A stretch of DNA of 64,000 bases from an uncultured Agathobacter sp. (GCA_944381555.1 CALWLL010000010.1:1-64000), one strand, 5' to 3'. Positions 18,172-29,179 are shown, numbered from the stretch's first letter. The notes: generated by a model from the sequence alone, not told the origin. A program made the numbers and translations.

Positions 18172-18690
18172 TTATACTAACTCAAGAACTACTTCTAAAG
18201 CTCCGTCACCTTTACGCTGGCCAATCTTAACGATTCTTGTATAGCCACCGTTGCGGTTCACATATTTTGGAGCAATTTCGTCGAATAATTTTGCAACTAA
18301 ATCAACTTCTGCAGCTTTTTTGCCTGCTCCTGTCTTTACTGTGTAAAGAACTTTAAGCATTTCTCTTCTTGCGTGAAGACGTGAAGGCATATCTTTCTTG
18401 ATTGTCTTCTGTACTTCATCATATACAGTAACTTTCTTGCCATCTACAACTTCTTTTACTCTCTTGCCCTCTTTGTCTTTGCGGGCAACTTTAGCTGTTA
18501 CAGTAACTTCTTCGAAGTTGTCTTTTTCACGAACCGCCATAGCAATGAGACCTTCTGCAATTTTGCGAACTTCTTTTGCTTTTGATTCGGTTGTTACAAT
18601 CCTGCCGTTAGCAAGAAGCTGTGTTACCTGACCTCTTAATAATGCCTTTCTCTGGCTAGAGGTTCTTCCTAATTTACGATATTTTGCCAT
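18172..18690 (-). CDS. rplQ: 50S ribosomal protein bL17
   Basis: A 172-residue large-subunit protein with the bL17 opening KYRKLGRTSSQRKALLRG. The central part carries a lysine-rich insertion around 70-110, and the C-terminus has the YTRIVKIGQRKGDGA signature. It is longer than the 120-residue E. coli form, as usual for Clostridia. I chose the ATG at 18690 because GGAGG lies 8 nt before it. It is the last gene of the superoperon, separated from rpoA by 171 nt that carry an imperfect tandem repeat. Confidence 0.96.
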   Translation of the reverse strand: MAKYRKLGRTSSQRKALLRGQVTQLLANGRIVTTESKAKEVRKIAEGLIAMAVREKDNFEEVTVTAKVARKDKEGKRVKEVVDGKKVTVYDEVQKTIKKDMPSRLHARREMLKVLYTVKTGAGKKAAEVDLVAKLFDEIAPKYVNRNGGYTRIVKIGQRKGDGALEVVLELV

Positions 18691-18712
18691 TTTTCTTTCC
18701 TCCATTTGTGGT

Positions 18713-18824
18713 ACATCCGGCCACGCTCTTTGGACTTACTTACCGAATGCATTGTCTTATTGTTGCCACTCAGGAATATGACATATGCCGCGCTCTTCGG
18801 ACTTACCGGTTCTGCCTATCTGAG
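18713..18824 (-). repeat. Imperfect tandem repeat in the rpoA-rplQ spacer
   Basis: Two related blocks (18713-18774 and 18781-18824) share, on the minus strand, a CTGAG..GGCA start, CGGTAAGTCC and AAGAGCG.GGC. The longer block has about 18 extra bases. The function is unknown; a duplicated RNA element in the rplQ leader is possible. Confidence 0.5.
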
Positions 18825-18861
18825 TTCTTATAAATAAAGGGAGTAAAAACACTTTGTGCTT

Positions 18862-19821
18862 TTAGTCTTCACCTTGATTTAACTGTAAACCTAATTCTTT
18901 TAATTTTGCTAATACTTCTTCTAAAGACTTACGTCCAAGATTACGAACCTTCATCATATCTTCCGGAGTTCTGTCGATAAGTTCAGCAACCGTATTGATT
19001 CCGGCTCTCTTTAAACAGTTATAGGAACGTACGGATAATTCAAGTTCATCGATATTCATTTCAAGAACTTTCTCCTGTGCATCGTTTTCTTTTTCGATCA
19101 TAACTTCCGCCTGCTGTGCAGCATCTGATAAATCGATGAAAAGATTTAAGTGTTCGCTTAAAACTTTAGCTGCAAGGCTTACTGCTTCATCTGGCTCAAG
19201 TGTTCCGTTTGTGAACACGTCAAGAGTAAGTTTATCATAGTCTGTTACCTGACCTACACGAGTATTTTCTACTGTAAGGTTTACACGGTCAACAGGTGTA
19301 TAGATAGAATCCACTGCAATAACACCGATTGGTGTATCTTCATTTTTATTCTTATCTGCGCTGATATATCCTCTGCCTTTTGTAATAGTAAGCTCCATTA
19401 TTAATTTGGAATCAACGCCACCGTTTAAGTGAGCGATTTCTAATTCCGGGTTCATAATTTCGATATCAGAATCAACCTGAATATCGCTGGCTTTTACAAC
19501 GCCTTCACCTTCGAATTCAATATAAGCGGTTTTAGGTTCATTTGTAGAGCAATTGTTGCGAATGGCAAGATTCTTGATATTCATGATAATTTCAGTAACG
19601 TCTTCTTTCACGCCTGGAATTGAACTGAATTCATGTAATACACCTTCAATCTTAATCTGACTAACAGATGCACCCGGCAATGAAGAAAGCATGATTCTTC
19701 TTAAAGAGTTACCAAGTGTTGTACCATAGCCTCTTTCTAAAGGTTCTACTACAAATCTGCCATATTTTTTGTCTTCTGAAATTTCTGCGATTTCAATTCT
19801 TGGTTTTTCAAAATCGAACAC
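18862..19821 (-). CDS. rpoA: RNA polymerase alpha subunit
   Basis: A 319-residue subunit that starts RNA polymerase assembly. The N-terminal dimerisation and beta-binding domain (about 1-230) has [25 protein letters not shown]. The C-terminal domain (about 250-315) has [15 protein letters not shown] and LGRKSLEEV, which contact UP elements and activators. It starts with GTG at 19821, which has GGAGGG 8 nt before it. It lies between rpsD and rplQ as in other bacteria. Confidence 0.98.
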   Translation of the reverse strand: MFDFEKPRIEIAEISEDKKYGRFVVEPLERGYGTTLGNSLRRIMLSSLPGASVSQIKIEGVLHEFSSIPGVKEDVTEIIMNIKNLAIRNNCSTNEPKTAYIEFEGEGVVKASDIQVDSDIEIMNPELEIAHLNGGVDSKLIMELTITKGRGYISADKNKNEDTPIGVIAVDSIYTPVDRVNLTVENTRVGQVTDYDKLTLDVFTNGTLEPDEAVSLAAKVLSEHLNLFIDLSDAAQQAEVMIEKENDAQEKVLEMNIDELELSVRSYNCLKRAGINTVAELIDRTPEDMMKVRNLGRKSLEEVLAKLKELGLQLNQGED

Positions 19822-19875
19822 TACAAATTCCCTCCTTCTCGGGTTTTCGGTTGATTATTTTAAGTTGCGCATAAA

Positions 19876-19919
19876 AAGCGACCGATAGCCGAGGTAAAAA
19901 CCCCGGCACAAATCGGATT
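19876..19919 (-). promoter_or_regulatory. Stem-loop in the rpsD-rpoA spacer, possible attenuator
   Basis: On the minus strand GCCGGGG and CCTCGGC form a stem (one G-T pair) around TTTTTA, enclosed by an outer CCGAT/ATCGG pair. A TCGCTTTTTA run follows. It could reduce read-through into rpoA. Confidence 0.4.
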
Positions 19920-19928
19920 ACTTCAAAA

Positions 19929-20522
19929 TTATTTAGAGTATAATTCGACGATAAGCATCTCGTCAACCGGAACATCAATCTGCTCGCGTGATGGTAAGTT
20001 TTTAACGGTTCCTTTTAATGCGTCTGCATCGCAGTCTAACCATTCCGGAACAATTCTTCCACCGGCAACTTCTACAATATCTTTCATTCTCTGAATACTT
20101 TTCTTAGCTTCTTTGATTTCGATTACATCACCGGCTTTTACTAAGTAAGAAGGAATGTTTACTACATTTCCATTTACTAATACAAATTTGTGGTCAACAA
20201 TCTGTCTAGCTTCTCTTCTTGTACGAGCAAATCCCAAACGGAATACTACGTTATCAAGTCTTGATTCGAGCATAGTCATTAAGTTAGGACCTGTTAAGCC
20301 TTTCATTCTATCAGCCTTTTCATAGTAGTTGCGGAAAGGCTTCTCTAATACGCCATAGATGAATTTCGCTTTCTGTTTTTCTCTTAACTGAAGACCATAT
20401 TCAGAAACTTTTTTGTTGGCTCTGTTTAAATTTCTTTTTGACTTTTTGTCATATCCTAAATAACTTGGTTCTAAACCAAGGGATCTGCATCTTTTCAGTA
20501 CAGGTACTCTATTAACTGCCAT
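19929..20522 (-). CDS. rpsD: 30S ribosomal protein uS4
   Basis: A 197-residue primary 16S rRNA-binding protein. It has the S4 RNA-binding domain ([31 protein letters not shown] region, around 92-125) and a start of the zinc-free type, since the N-terminus lacks the CxxC pair found in some S4 paralogs. It lies between rpsK and rpoA, the standard alpha-operon place. In Bacillus S4 represses its own gene; no such leader was identified here. Confidence 0.97.
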   Translation of the reverse strand: MAVNRVPVLKRCRSLGLEPSYLGYDKKSKRNLNRANKKVSEYGLQLREKQKAKFIYGVLEKPFRNYYEKADRMKGLTGPNLMTMLESRLDNVVFRLGFARTRREARQIVDHKFVLVNGNVVNIPSYLVKAGDVIEIKEAKKSIQRMKDIVEVAGGRIVPEWLDCDADALKGTVKNLPSREQIDVPVDEMLIVELYSK

Positions 20523-20541
20523 CTTAATCTATCCCTCCTAA

Positions 20542-20937
20542 TTAAACTCTTCTGCGTTTTGGTGGACGGCATCCATTATGAGGAACTGGAGTTACGTCTT
20601 TGATAGATGTAACTTCAAGACCGCAAGCTGCGAGCGCACGAATAGCGGCTTCTCTACCTGAACCTGGTCCTTTTACAAATACATCAACCGTCTTTAAACC
20701 ATGAATTAAAGCTGCTTTTGTAGCAGTTTCCGCTGCCATCTGTGCAGCATATGGAGTAGATTTCTTTGAACCTCTAAATCCAAGACCACCAGCACTAGCC
20801 CATGATAAAGCGTTACCCTGCGCATCAGTAATGGTTACGATTGTATTATTAAATGATGCCTGGATATGTGCCTGTCCGCGTTCAACGTTTTTCTTTACAC
20901 GCTTTTTAGTTACTTTTTTTGCAACATTCTTAGCCAT
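20542..20937 (-). CDS. rpsK: 30S ribosomal protein uS11
   Basis: A 131-residue protein of the 30S platform. The basic N-terminus is followed by [18 protein letters not shown] and the conserved C-terminus [16 protein letters not shown]. Its length and sequence are typical. It lies 33 nt after rpsM and 19 nt before rpsD, in the same transcript. Confidence 0.98.
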   Translation of the reverse strand: MAKNVAKKVTKKRVKKNVERGQAHIQASFNNTIVTITDAQGNALSWASAGGLGFRGSKKSTPYAAQMAAETATKAALIHGLKTVDVFVKGPGSGREAAIRALAACGLEVTSIKDVTPVPHNGCRPPKRRRV

Positions 20938-20970
20938 TTTAAACTAACCTACTTTCTCAAAAATTGTTAC

Positions 20971-21339
20971 TTATTTCTTCTTATTTGCTACAGTTCTCTT
21001 AGGACCTTTTCTGGTTCTTGCGTTAGTCTTTGTCTTCTGACCACGAACCGGAAGTCCTTTTCTATGACGGATACCACGATAGCATCCAATTTCCTGAAGT
21101 CTCTTAATATTTAATGCGATTTCTCTGCGCAAATCGCCTTCTACAGTCTGTGTTTCATCAATAACTGCACTGATTTTCTTAACCTCTTCGTCTGTTAAAT
21201 CCCTAACACGCGTGTCAGGATTTACACCAGCCGCTTCAAGAATACGGTTAGAGCTTACTCTGCCAATACCATAGATATAAGTTAAGCCGATTTCTACACG
21301 TTTTTCTCTTGGTAAATCTACACCTGCAATACGAGCCAT
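20971..21339 (-). CDS. rpsM: 30S ribosomal protein uS13
   Basis: A 122-residue protein of the 30S head that contacts the 50S subunit. It shows [20 protein letters not shown] at the start, the helix-two-turn-helix [15 protein letters not shown], and the basic tail [20 protein letters not shown]. It is preceded by a 297-nt gap after rpmJ. Its ATG has TGGAGG 10 nt upstream. Confidence 0.98.
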   Translation of the reverse strand: MARIAGVDLPREKRVEIGLTYIYGIGRVSSNRILEAAGVNPDTRVRDLTDEEVKKISAVIDETQTVEGDLRREIALNIKRLQEIGCYRGIRHRKGLPVRGQKTKTNARTRKGPKRTVANKKK

Positions 21340-21636
21340 GTGTGTATAACCTCCATAAAATTTTTCTGATTAATAGTAACGATATATCTGCAACCATATA
21401 CCTTCATCCGAATTCAATCCATATGTGGCTGCGGTTGCACGCCCTGAAATGTGCACATACAGATTTTCTTCCCATATTTTGGCATATTCGTAGCGCGTCA
21501 CTCGGTATAATAACGCACTGCCAGACAGCCTTCTGTTTATTGTGAATAGCATAAGCAAAGCATCTTCAACACTTTTACTTAGCTACAGCCGCACACATTG
21601 ATTTTTTGCCGCATATGCTGCGACATTTGAAAAGGA
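21340..21636. other. 297-nt spacer between rpmJ and rpsM
   Basis: This gap is long for a ribosomal operon. A 62-codon frame on the minus strand (21370-21558) has no clear RBS and no family match, so I do not call it. A near-palindrome GCCGCATATGCTGC lies at 21608-21621. No convincing promoter, terminator or known leader was identified. Confidence 0.5.
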
Positions 21637-21750
21637 TTAACCCTGACGCTGTTTGTGTTTCGGGTTTTCACAGATAATCATAATATTTCCTTTTCTTTTG
21701 ATGACTTTGCATTTTTCGCAAATAGGTTTAACTGATGATCTTACTTTCAC
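21637..21750 (-). CDS. rpmJ: 50S ribosomal protein bL36, zinc form
   Basis: A 37-residue protein starting [20 protein letters not shown] and ending PKHKQRQG. Cys11, Cys14 and Cys27 plus His32 form the zinc site of the C+ form. The start is the GTG at 21750, which has AAAGGAGG 7 nt upstream; the frame continues upstream but that part is not ribosomal. It lies between infA and rpsM, the standard order. Confidence 0.96.
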   Translation of the reverse strand: MKVRSSVKPICEKCKVIKRKGNIMIICENPKHKQRQG

Positions 21751-21900
21751 AGCAAATCCTCCTTTCTCTATAAAGCCCCATTTTACACGGGTTGCCACCC
21801 GTTTTCCGGGTACTTTCCAAAAGTGTCCGTATAACATTATATACATCCGTTTTACAAAAGTCAATAACTATTTTCCTTGATTTTACTTGATTTTCAAGGA

Positions 21901-22119
21901 CTATTTATCTCTCCAAATGATTCTTCCCTTTGTTAAATCGTACGGCGACATTTCAATTGTTACTTTATCACCCGGCAGAATGCGGATGAAGTTCATTCGT
22001 AACTTTCCACTGATAGTAGCAAGAATCTGATGACCATTCTCAAGCTCCACCTTGAAAAATGCATTTGGCAGCTTATCTACTACTACGCCTTCTACTTCAA
22101 TAACATCAGCTTTTGACAT
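21901..22119 (-). CDS. infA: Translation initiation factor IF-1
   Basis: A 72-residue S1/OB-fold protein that sits in the ribosomal A site during initiation. It starts [12 protein letters not shown] and shows [23 protein letters not shown] and [10 protein letters not shown], which are family-diagnostic. CAGGAGG precedes the ATG. It lies between map and rpmJ, as in most Firmicutes. Confidence 0.98.
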   Translation of the reverse strand: MSKADVIEVEGVVVDKLPNAFFKVELENGHQILATISGKLRMNFIRILPGDKVTIEMSPYDLTKGRIIWRDK

Positions 22120-22138
22120 ACTTTTATTTCCTCCTGAA

Positions 22139-22927
22139 TCAATATAAATCCATATAACCAGCCGCTATTTCGCTTTCTGTCAATGTCAACAGTTCCGGTT
22201 TTCCTTCTGTGATAAGAATTGTATTTTCATAGTGAGCCGAAAGTGACAGGTCTTCGGTAATGACTGTCCAATCGTCATCTAACCATAGTACTTCATGCGT
22301 TCCAGCGTTAATCATCGGCTCCACCGCAAGTGTCATTCCTGCGCGAAGCTTAATACCTCTTGATAACTTGCGGAAGTTCGGAATCTCCGGCTCCTCGTGA
22401 AGCTGCTTTCCAATCCCGTGTCCCACAAGCTCCCTTACCACTCCGTACCCAAACTTTTCCGCATAAGCGGCAATGTTATTGGATATATCATGAAGATGAT
22501 TTCCAGCCGTCGCCTTTTTCATTCCCTCAAAAAAGCTCATTCGTGTTCTGTCAATCAGAAGCTGTGCTTCTTCAGAAATCTCACCAACTCCTACAGTCCT
22601 TGCCGCATCGGAATGATACCCCTTACAGATGAGGCCTGCGTCAAGGCTGACAATATCGCCTTCTTTTAAAATGCGGTCTGCTTTTGGTATTCCATGCACA
22701 ACCTCTTCGTTTACAGACACACAGACAGACGCGGGATATCCGCAGTAATTCTTAAAAGAAGGTGTGCAGCCGTAGCTGCGGATGAGCTCCTCTCCAAGTT
22801 TGTCGATATCCAGAGTCGACATCCCGGGACGAATTTCTTTTGCCAGATTCTCATGCACCTTGGCCAATATTCTGCCCGCCTCACGCATCAATCCGATCTC
22901 GTGTGCAGATTTAATGGTAACAGACAT
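22139..22927 (-). CDS. map: Type I methionine aminopeptidase
   Basis: A 262-residue cytosolic metallopeptidase that removes the initiator Met. The metal ligands fall in the usual segments: [18 protein letters not shown] (two Asp), [17 protein letters not shown] (His) and [15 protein letters not shown] (Glu). It lies 2 nt after the adk stop codon and its RBS is inside adk, so they are coupled. It is slightly longer than the 248-residue Bacillus form. Confidence 0.97.
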   Translation of the reverse strand: MSVTIKSAHEIGLMREAGRILAKVHENLAKEIRPGMSTLDIDKLGEELIRSYGCTPSFKNYCGYPASVCVSVNEEVVHGIPKADRILKEGDIVSLDAGLICKGYHSDAARTVGVGEISEEAQLLIDRTRMSFFEGMKKATAGNHLHDISNNIAAYAEKFGYGVVRELVGHGIGKQLHEEPEIPNFRKLSRGIKLRAGMTLAVEPMINAGTHEVLWLDDDWTVITEDLSLSAHYENTILITEGKPELLTLTESEIAAGYMDLY

Positions 22928-22929
22928 TG

Positions 22930-23727
<798 letters not shown>

Positions 23728-23736
23728 AATGTACTT

Positions 23737-25047
23737 TTAATCATTTAAAAATCCTTTATAGTAACGTACTCTCATCTGAGATTCAATCTGTTTCAAAGTT
23801 TCGATGATTACACCAACAACGATAATAATTGATGTTCCCGCAAAGGATACGCTCGCGCCGAATACGCCGTTGAAGAAAATTGGAACAACTGCGATGACTG
23901 TTAAGAACACAGCTCCAATAAATACGATGTAGTTCAACACCTGACTTAGATAGTCGCTGGTTGTTTTACCAGGTCTCATTCCAGGAATAAAACCTCCTGC
24001 TTTTTTCATATTATTTGCAATTTCTAAAGGATTGAAAGAAATCTGCGTATAGAAATATGCAAATCCGATAATAAGCAGAATGTAAACAATAAGTCCGATT
24101 GAATAAACCAGATTTTCCGGATCACACCAGTTGTCCTGGTTTAAGGCTTTTAATACATGGCTTCCCCATCCGGCTTCACCCCATCCAAACAGGCTGCAGA
24201 TGATTACAGGAGTCTGCATCAATGACTGTGCAAAGATTACAGGGATAACACCGCTTGTGTTTACTTTTAACGGGATATGTGTCTGCTGTCCGCCAACCTG
24301 CTTACGTCCCTGCATTTTCTTAGAATACTGTACCGGAATTCTTCTTTCAGCACCCTGAAGGAAAACTACAAATACTACCATTCCAATGATAATTGCAAGG
24401 ATAACAACAGCCGCAATAATTGCTTTTACAATACTTGTCTGACCTGCTATAAACTGCTCCCAGAGAGAACTCATATCCTGTGGAATACGGGAAATGATGT
24501 TGATTACCAAAACGATAGAAATACCATTTCCTACGCCTTTTTCCGTAATACGTTCCCCAATCCACATAAGTACTGCAGAACCGGCAGTTAATGCCAATAC
24601 TACACTGATAATGGTAAGCGGGCTCTTATCTATCAGATATCCGCTTCTGTAGAAACCGTATGTCATTGCCGCACTTTCAAAAAGCGCCAGTCCTACTGTT
24701 ACATAACGGGTAATTTCTGCAATTTTCTTTTTTCCATCCGGGTCCCGGTGCATTTCTTCTAATGCAGGAATTGCAACAGTAAGAAGCTGCATAATAATGG
24801 ATGATGTGATGTATGGTGTAATGTTCAATGCAAAGATTGACATTGAAAGGAACGAACCGCCTGTGATTGCGTCAAAGAATCCCAATCCGGCAGCCTGGCT
24901 TTCAAACCAACTTGCAAAAAGTTCACCGTTAACACCAGGAACTGGAAGCTGGCTTCCAATTCTGATGACGATGAGCATTAAAAATGTAAAAATAATTCTG
25001 TCCCTAATATCTTTAACTCTAAATGCATTGCGAAGTGTCTCAAACAT
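23737..25047 (-). CDS. secY: Preprotein translocase subunit SecY
   Basis: A 436-residue channel subunit with about ten membrane segments. The N-terminal RDRIIFTFLMLIVIRIGSQLPVPG, the plug region, the central GNGISIVLVINII and the C-terminal loops RIPVQYSKKMQGRKQVGGQQT and MRPGKTTSDYL, which meet SecA and the ribosome, are all present. It overlaps the rplO stop by one base, so the two are coupled. Confidence 0.98.
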   Translation of the reverse strand: MFETLRNAFRVKDIRDRIIFTFLMLIVIRIGSQLPVPGVNGELFASWFESQAAGLGFFDAITGGSFLSMSIFALNITPYITSSIIMQLLTVAIPALEEMHRDPDGKKKIAEITRYVTVGLALFESAAMTYGFYRSGYLIDKSPLTIISVVLALTAGSAVLMWIGERITEKGVGNGISIVLVINIISRIPQDMSSLWEQFIAGQTSIVKAIIAAVVILAIIIGMVVFVVFLQGAERRIPVQYSKKMQGRKQVGGQQTHIPLKVNTSGVIPVIFAQSLMQTPVIICSLFGWGEAGWGSHVLKALNQDNWCDPENLVYSIGLIVYILLIIGFAYFYTQISFNPLEIANNMKKAGGFIPGMRPGKTTSDYLSQVLNYIVFIGAVFLTVIAVVPIFFNGVFGASVSFAGTSIIIVVGVIIETLKQIESQMRVRYYKGFLND

Positions 25048-25487
25048 TAGATCACCTCTGCTTTTCCACCAAGAGCTTCGATTTTTTCTACTGCGCCTGC
25101 ACTAAATGCATTTGCCTGAACAGTAAGCTTCTTAGTAAGTTCTCCGTTGCCAAGAATCTTAACACCATCTCTGGCATTCTTTACAATACCAGCTTCCTTT
25201 AATGATTCGATTGTAACAACTGAATCATTTTCAAAGCATTCAAGAGCTGATACGTTGATTCCGATGATTTCCTTAGAGTTGCGGCATTTAAAGCCTCTCT
25301 TTGGTAATCTTCTGTATAATGGCATCTGTCCACCTTCAAATCCTGGTCTTGGTGCTCCAGAACGAGCTTTCTGACCCTTGTGGCCCTTACCAGCAGTCTT
25401 ACCGTTTCCTGAACCGTGTCCACGGCCTCTTCTGAAATTATCATTGTGAGTTGAGCCTTCAGCTGCTCTTAAATTAGATAAATCCAT
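25047..25487 (-). CDS. rplO: 50S ribosomal protein uL15
   Basis: A 146-residue protein. The N-terminal tail has the Gly/Lys-rich [21 protein letters not shown] and the C-terminal globular part has the [17 protein letters not shown] segment. I chose ATG at 25487 over GTG at 25490; both fit the AGGAGG site, with 7 and 4 nt spacing. It lies between rpmD and secY. Confidence 0.97.
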   Translation of the reverse strand: MDLSNLRAAEGSTHNDNFRRGRGHGSGNGKTAGKGHKGQKARSGAPRPGFEGGQMPLYRRLPKRGFKCRNSKEIIGINVSALECFENDSVVTIESLKEAGIVKNARDGVKILGNGELTKKLTVQANAFSAGAVEKIEALGGKAEVI

Positions 25488-25509
25488 CACGGCACCTCCT
25501 TGTCTTTCA

Positions 25510-25695
25510 TTAAACTTCTTCTACTTTTACGTATGGTGCTACTTTACGAAGCGCTCCCTGAGTAGCTGCATTATCCGGTAATTCTACAGTTTTGTATAAT
25601 TTAGATAATCCTAATGCTTCGATGGTCTTTTTGTTCTTCGGAACTGCACCAATTGTTGACTTAATAAGTGTAACTTTTACTTTCTTATCTGCCAT
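25510..25695 (-). CDS. rpmD: 50S ribosomal protein uL30
   Basis: A 61-residue protein with [20 protein letters not shown] and [15 protein letters not shown], the two family motifs. It lies between rpsE and rplO with short gaps, as in other bacteria. A strong AGGAGG precedes the ATG. Confidence 0.97.
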   Translation of the reverse strand: MADKKVKVTLIKSTIGAVPKNKKTIEALGLSKLYKTVELPDNAATQGALRKVAPYVKVEEV

Positions 25696-25709
25696 GTTTC
25701 AATTCCTCC

Positions 25710-26219
25710 TTAACCTAAGATTTCTTCTACAGATTTTCCACGAAGTCTAGCTACTTCTTCCGGGCTTCTTAAAGTTTTTAAAGCTTCGATTGTTGCAAGA
25801 ACAACGTTCTGCTTGTTGTTTGAGCCCAATGATTTTGTACGAATGTTTTCGATGCCTGCTAATTCACATACGGAACGAGCCGGACCGCCAGCGATGATAC
25901 CGGTACCTTCCGGAGATTTCTTAAGTAATACGGAAGCTCCGGTAAATTTGCCAGTTACATCATGTGTAATACTGTGGTTTTCATCTAATCTGACACTGAT
26001 TAAGTTCTTGATTGCATCTTCTTTACCTTTGCGGATTGCTTCTGGAACTTCAGCTGCTTTTCCAAGACCAGCGCCAACATGACCGTTTTTGTCACCAACA
26101 ACAACGAGTGCTGTGAAACGCATGTTACGTCCACCTTTAACAACCTTGGTTACTCGTTTGATGTCAACAACCTGGTCAACTAATTCTAATTGACTAGCAT
26201 CAATGATTTCACGTTTCAT
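25710..26219 (-). CDS. rpsE: 30S ribosomal protein uS5
   Basis: A 169-residue protein near the decoding site with helicase-like function at mRNA entry. It has the N-terminal double-stranded RNA-binding fold ([34 protein letters not shown]) and the C-terminal domain [19 protein letters not shown]. Spectinomycin-resistance positions lie in the first fold. It lies between rplR and rpmD. Confidence 0.98.
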   Translation of the reverse strand: MKREIIDASQLELVDQVVDIKRVTKVVKGGRNMRFTALVVVGDKNGHVGAGLGKAAEVPEAIRKGKEDAIKNLISVRLDENHSITHDVTGKFTGASVLLKKSPEGTGIIAGGPARSVCELAGIENIRTKSLGSNNKQNVVLATIEALKTLRSPEEVARLRGKSVEEILG

Positions 26220-26232
26220 GTTTGCCTTCCTC

Positions 26233-26601
26233 CTAAAATTCTAATCCAGCTTCACGAGCTGCTTCAGCTAATGCTTTAATTTTTCCTGCGTAAATAAATC
26301 CGCCTCTATCGAAGACAACAGTTGTAATACCTTTATCTAATGCCTTTTTAGCAACTACTGTTCCAAGATGTGCTGCTGCATCTACGTTATTAGTTTTTTC
26401 AAGTTCTGCTTTTACGTCTTTATCAAGAGTAGATGCAGAAACGAGTGTATTTCCAACTGTATCATCAATAATCTGAGCATACATATGGTTATTGCTTCTG
26501 AATACAGCTAAACGAGGACGTTCTGCTGTACCTGCAAGATGATTACGCATTCTGTCGTGTTTCTTTACACGAACTTCTGATTTTGATTTTTTACTAACCA
26601 T
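26233..26601 (-). CDS. rplR: 50S ribosomal protein uL18
   Basis: A 122-residue 5S rRNA-binding protein with [20 protein letters not shown] and [24 protein letters not shown] at the end. It lies between rplF and rpsE with 13-19 nt gaps, in the spc part of the superoperon. Confidence 0.98.
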   Translation of the reverse strand: MVSKKSKSEVRVKKHDRMRNHLAGTAERPRLAVFRSNNHMYAQIIDDTVGNTLVSASTLDKDVKAELEKTNNVDAAAHLGTVVAKKALDKGITTVVFDRGGFIYAGKIKALAEAAREAGLEF

Positions 26602-26620
26602 TTCTTGTCCACTCCTTTAA

Positions 26621-27160
26621 TTATTTCTTACCAGTTTTACCAACTTTACGTCTAATAACCTCATCAGCATATTTAATACCTTTACCTTTGTATGGTTCAG
26701 GTCTTCTCTTATCTCTGATTTCAGCTGCGTACTGGCCAACTTTTTCTTTATCGATACCTGTGATTGTGATTTTGTTATCCGCTACAGTTGATTCAATGCC
26801 TTCCGGATCCTCCATAACTACCGGATGTGAATATCCAAGGTTTAATGTAAGAGTCTTTCCAGCTTTAGAAGCTTTGTAACCTACACCGTTAACTTCAAGC
26901 ACTTTTGTGTAACCGGCTGTTACACCAACTACCATGTTATTAATAAGTGTTCTTGTTAATCCATGTAAGGATTTCATTTTCTTCAAATCGTTTGGTCTTG
27001 TTACTGTAATAACATCACCTTCTAATTTGATTTCCATTTCTGTTGGGAGACTTCTCTCAAGAGTTCCCTTAGGACCTTTTACAGTCACATGATTATTTTC
27101 TGCAATATCAACTGTTACACCAGCCGGTACTGCGATTGGCATTCTTCCTATACGTGACAT
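26621..27160 (-). CDS. rplF: 50S ribosomal protein uL6
   Basis: A 179-residue protein with two similar folds. The start [16 protein letters not shown] and the C-terminal motif [26 protein letters not shown] are diagnostic. It contacts 23S rRNA near the factor-binding site. It is preceded by a 121-nt gap after rpsH that holds hairpins and has AGGAGG 7 nt before the ATG. Confidence 0.98.
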   Translation of the reverse strand: MSRIGRMPIAVPAGVTVDIAENNHVTVKGPKGTLERSLPTEMEIKLEGDVITVTRPNDLKKMKSLHGLTRTLINNMVVGVTAGYTKVLEVNGVGYKASKAGKTLTLNLGYSHPVVMEDPEGIESTVADNKITITGIDKEKVGQYAAEIRDKRRPEPYKGKGIKYADEVIRRKVGKTGKK

Positions 27161-27231
27161 GCCCGTACCTCCTGTATTTGTAATAATAAGATTACATTGT
27201 ATCTATCCACCATTGTAAGGTAGATTTATGC

Positions 27232-27282
27232 AGGAGAAGCGAAAGCTTCTCCTAAGAATCGAAGCCTTTGCTGAGATTCTTT
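27232..27282 (-). promoter_or_regulatory. Hairpins in the rpsH-rplF spacer
   Basis: AGGAGAAGC and GCTTCTCCT (27232-27240 / 27245-27253) form a perfect 9-bp stem with a 4-nt loop. Next to it AGAATC and GATTCT form a second stem that starts at the rpsH stop. No T-run follows. It is a likely processing or stability structure; the role is not shown. Confidence 0.45.
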
Positions 27283-27689
27283 TACCAGACAAATGCGATT
27301 ACTTCTCCACCAACCTGGAGCTTTCTTGCTTCTTTATCAGTGATGATACCCTGGTTTGTAGAGAGGATAGCAATACCTAAACCGCCAAGTACTCTTGGAA
27401 GTTCATCTTTGCCAGCGTAAACACGAAGACCTGGTTTAGAGATTCTCTTAATACCTGTAATGATCTTTTCGTTCTTGTCTGCGCCGTATTTTAATGTAAT
27501 ACGAATTGTTTTGAAGTTTCCTTCTTCAATGATGTCATATTTTGCGATGAAACCTTCGTTTAAAAGGATATCAGCGATAGCCACTTTAATCTTTGAAGCC
27601 GGAACATCTACTGTATCATGTTTTGCAGTGTTTGCATTACGGATTCTTGTAAGCATATCTGCGATTGGATCACTTGTTACCATGCCCAT
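27282..27689 (-). CDS. rpsH: 30S ribosomal protein uS8
   Basis: A 135-residue 16S rRNA-binding protein, with [19 protein letters not shown] at the start and the C-terminal [26 protein letters not shown]. In enterobacteria S8 is the repressor of the spc operon. Two in-frame ATGs (27689 and 27683) both fit the GGAGG site; I keep the first. It lies between the uS14 gene and rplF. Confidence 0.97.
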   Translation of the reverse strand: MGMVTSDPIADMLTRIRNANTAKHDTVDVPASKIKVAIADILLNEGFIAKYDIIEEGNFKTIRITLKYGADKNEKIITGIKRISKPGLRVYAGKDELPRVLGGLGIAILSTNQGIITDKEARKLQVGGEVIAFVW

Positions 27690-27722
27690 GCGTATATTTC
27701 CTCCTTTACTAATCTATCTGGC

Positions 27723-27908
27723 TTACCAAGATGCTTTCTTAACACCTGGAATCTGGCCTTTATAAGCTAATTCACGGAAACATACACGACAGATTCCGTA
27801 TTTTCTTAAAACTGAATGTGGACGTCCACAGATGCGGCAACGTGAGTATTCTCTGGTAGAGAATTTCTGTTTACGCTGCTGTTTAACTTTCATACTAGTT
27901 TTAGCCAT
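27723..27908 (-). CDS. rpsZ: 30S ribosomal protein uS14, zinc type
   Basis: A 61-residue short form with the four zinc Cys in CRICGRP and CRVC, the type normally encoded in the spc operon of Firmicutes. It starts [15 protein letters not shown]. The long zinc-free form is not seen here. It lies between rplE and rpsH. Confidence 0.97.
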   Translation of the reverse strand: MAKTSMKVKQQRKQKFSTREYSRCRICGRPHSVLRKYGICRVCFRELAYKGQIPGVKKASW

Positions 27909-27925
27909 TTAAAATTCCCTCCTAA

Positions 27926-28465
27926 TTACTTTGCGAATGGCATATTGAACAATGTCAATAATTCACGTGCTTCTTCGTCTGTTTTTGCTGTTGTAACAAA
28001 GATGATGTCCATACCTCTAACCTTATCTACTTTATCGTATTCGATTTCCGGGAAGATGATCTGTTCTTTGATACCAAGAGCATAGTTACCACGACCGTCA
28101 AATGCATTTGGGTTTACACCTCTAAAGTCACGTACACGTGGTAATGCGAGGTTGATTAAACGATCAGCGAACTCATACATTTTTTCTCCACGTAATGTAA
28201 CTTTACATCCGATTGGCATACCTTCTCTGATTTTGAAGTTAGCTACCGCTTTTTTAGCCTTTGTTGTAACAACTTTCTGACCTGTGATAGCTTCCAAATC
28301 TTTTACAGCCGCCTCAAGAATTTTTGCATTTTCCTTAGCTTCGCCAACACCCATGTTGACTACGATTTTGTCGAGCTTTGGAATTTCCATAACGTTTTTA
28401 TATCCGAATTTTTTCATCATTGCGTCTTTGATTTCGGATTCGTAAATCTCTTTAAGTCTACTCAA
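27926..28465 (-). CDS. rplE: 50S ribosomal protein uL5
   Basis: A 179-residue 5S rRNA-binding protein with [17 protein letters not shown], the [22 protein letters not shown] segment and [20 protein letters not shown] at the C-terminus. Its size is typical. It lies between rplX and the uS14 gene with an 18-23 nt spacing. Confidence 0.98.
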   Translation of the reverse strand: MSRLKEIYESEIKDAMMKKFGYKNVMEIPKLDKIVVNMGVGEAKENAKILEAAVKDLEAITGQKVVTTKAKKAVANFKIREGMPIGCKVTLRGEKMYEFADRLINLALPRVRDFRGVNPNAFDGRGNYALGIKEQIIFPEIEYDKVDKVRGMDIIFVTTAKTDEEARELLTLFNMPFAK

Positions 28466-28487
28466 CTGTTTGTCCTCCTCTCTCTAA

Positions 28488-28799
28488 TTAATCAATAACT
28501 TTGCCTGTTGATTTTGCATAACGGACTTTCTTATCTCCATCCATTTTAAAGCCTACTCTTGTAGCTTTTCCTTCATGAAGATACATTACGTTAGATGCAT
28601 CAATAGGTCCTTCCTGATGAACGATACCACCCTGCTGATTAGCCATACTTGGTTTTGTATGTTTTGTAATCATGTTGATACCTTCTACGAGAAGAGTGTT
28701 GTTTTTTCTGTTTACAGCAATAACTTTGCCTTCTTTATCTTTGTCTTTGCCAGCGATAACTTTAACCAAATCGCCTTTTTTGATTTTCATGCTTGCCAT
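28488..28799 (-). CDS. rplX: 50S ribosomal protein uL24
   Basis: A 103-residue assembly-initiating protein with a KOW motif: [21 protein letters not shown] near the start. The middle has [10 protein letters not shown] and [10 protein letters not shown]. The first ATG is kept since AGGAGG lies 7 nt upstream. It lies between rplN and rplE. Confidence 0.98.
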   Translation of the reverse strand: MASMKIKKGDLVKVIAGKDKDKEGKVIAVNRKNNTLLVEGINMITKHTKPSMANQQGGIVHQEGPIDASNVMYLHEGKATRVGFKMDGDKKVRYAKSTGKVID

Positions 28800-28810
28800 C
28801 TTCGTTCCTC

Positions 28811-29179
28811 CTATAATACTTCCGGAGCCAAAGAAACAATTTTCATGAACTGTTTCTCACGAAGCTCACGGGCTACTGGTCCAAAGATACGTGTTCCTTT
28901 TGGAGTTTTGTCATCTTTCACAATAACTGCTGCGTTTTCATCAAATTTAATATATGAACCATCTTTACGACGGGCGCCTTTTACTGAACGAACAACAACG
29001 GCTTTTACTACGTCGCCCTTTTTAACAACTCCGCCTGGTGTTGCATCTTTAACAGTAGCAACTACAACATCACCGATGTTCGCATATCTTCTGGTAGATC
29101 CACCCATAACGCGGATAACAAGTAACTCTTTAGCGCCAGTATTATCTGCAACTTTGAGTCTGCTTTCCTGCTGTACCAT
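28811..29179 (-). CDS. rplN: 50S ribosomal protein uL14
   Basis: A 122-residue interface protein starting [19 protein letters not shown] and showing [19 protein letters not shown] and [13 protein letters not shown]. It meets 16S rRNA at bridge B8. It has the size and order expected between rpsQ and rplX. Confidence 0.98.
   Translation of the reverse strand: MVQQESRLKVADNTGAKELLVIRVMGGSTRRYANIGDVVVATVKDATPGGVVKKGDVVKAVVVRSVKGARRKDGSYIKFDENAAVIVKDDKTPKGTRIFGPVARELREKQFMKIVSLAPEVL

Noticed and set aside
21370-21558. A 62-codon minus-strand frame in the rpmJ-rpsM gap
   Set aside because: No clear RBS and no family features; I treat the gap as leader or spacer.
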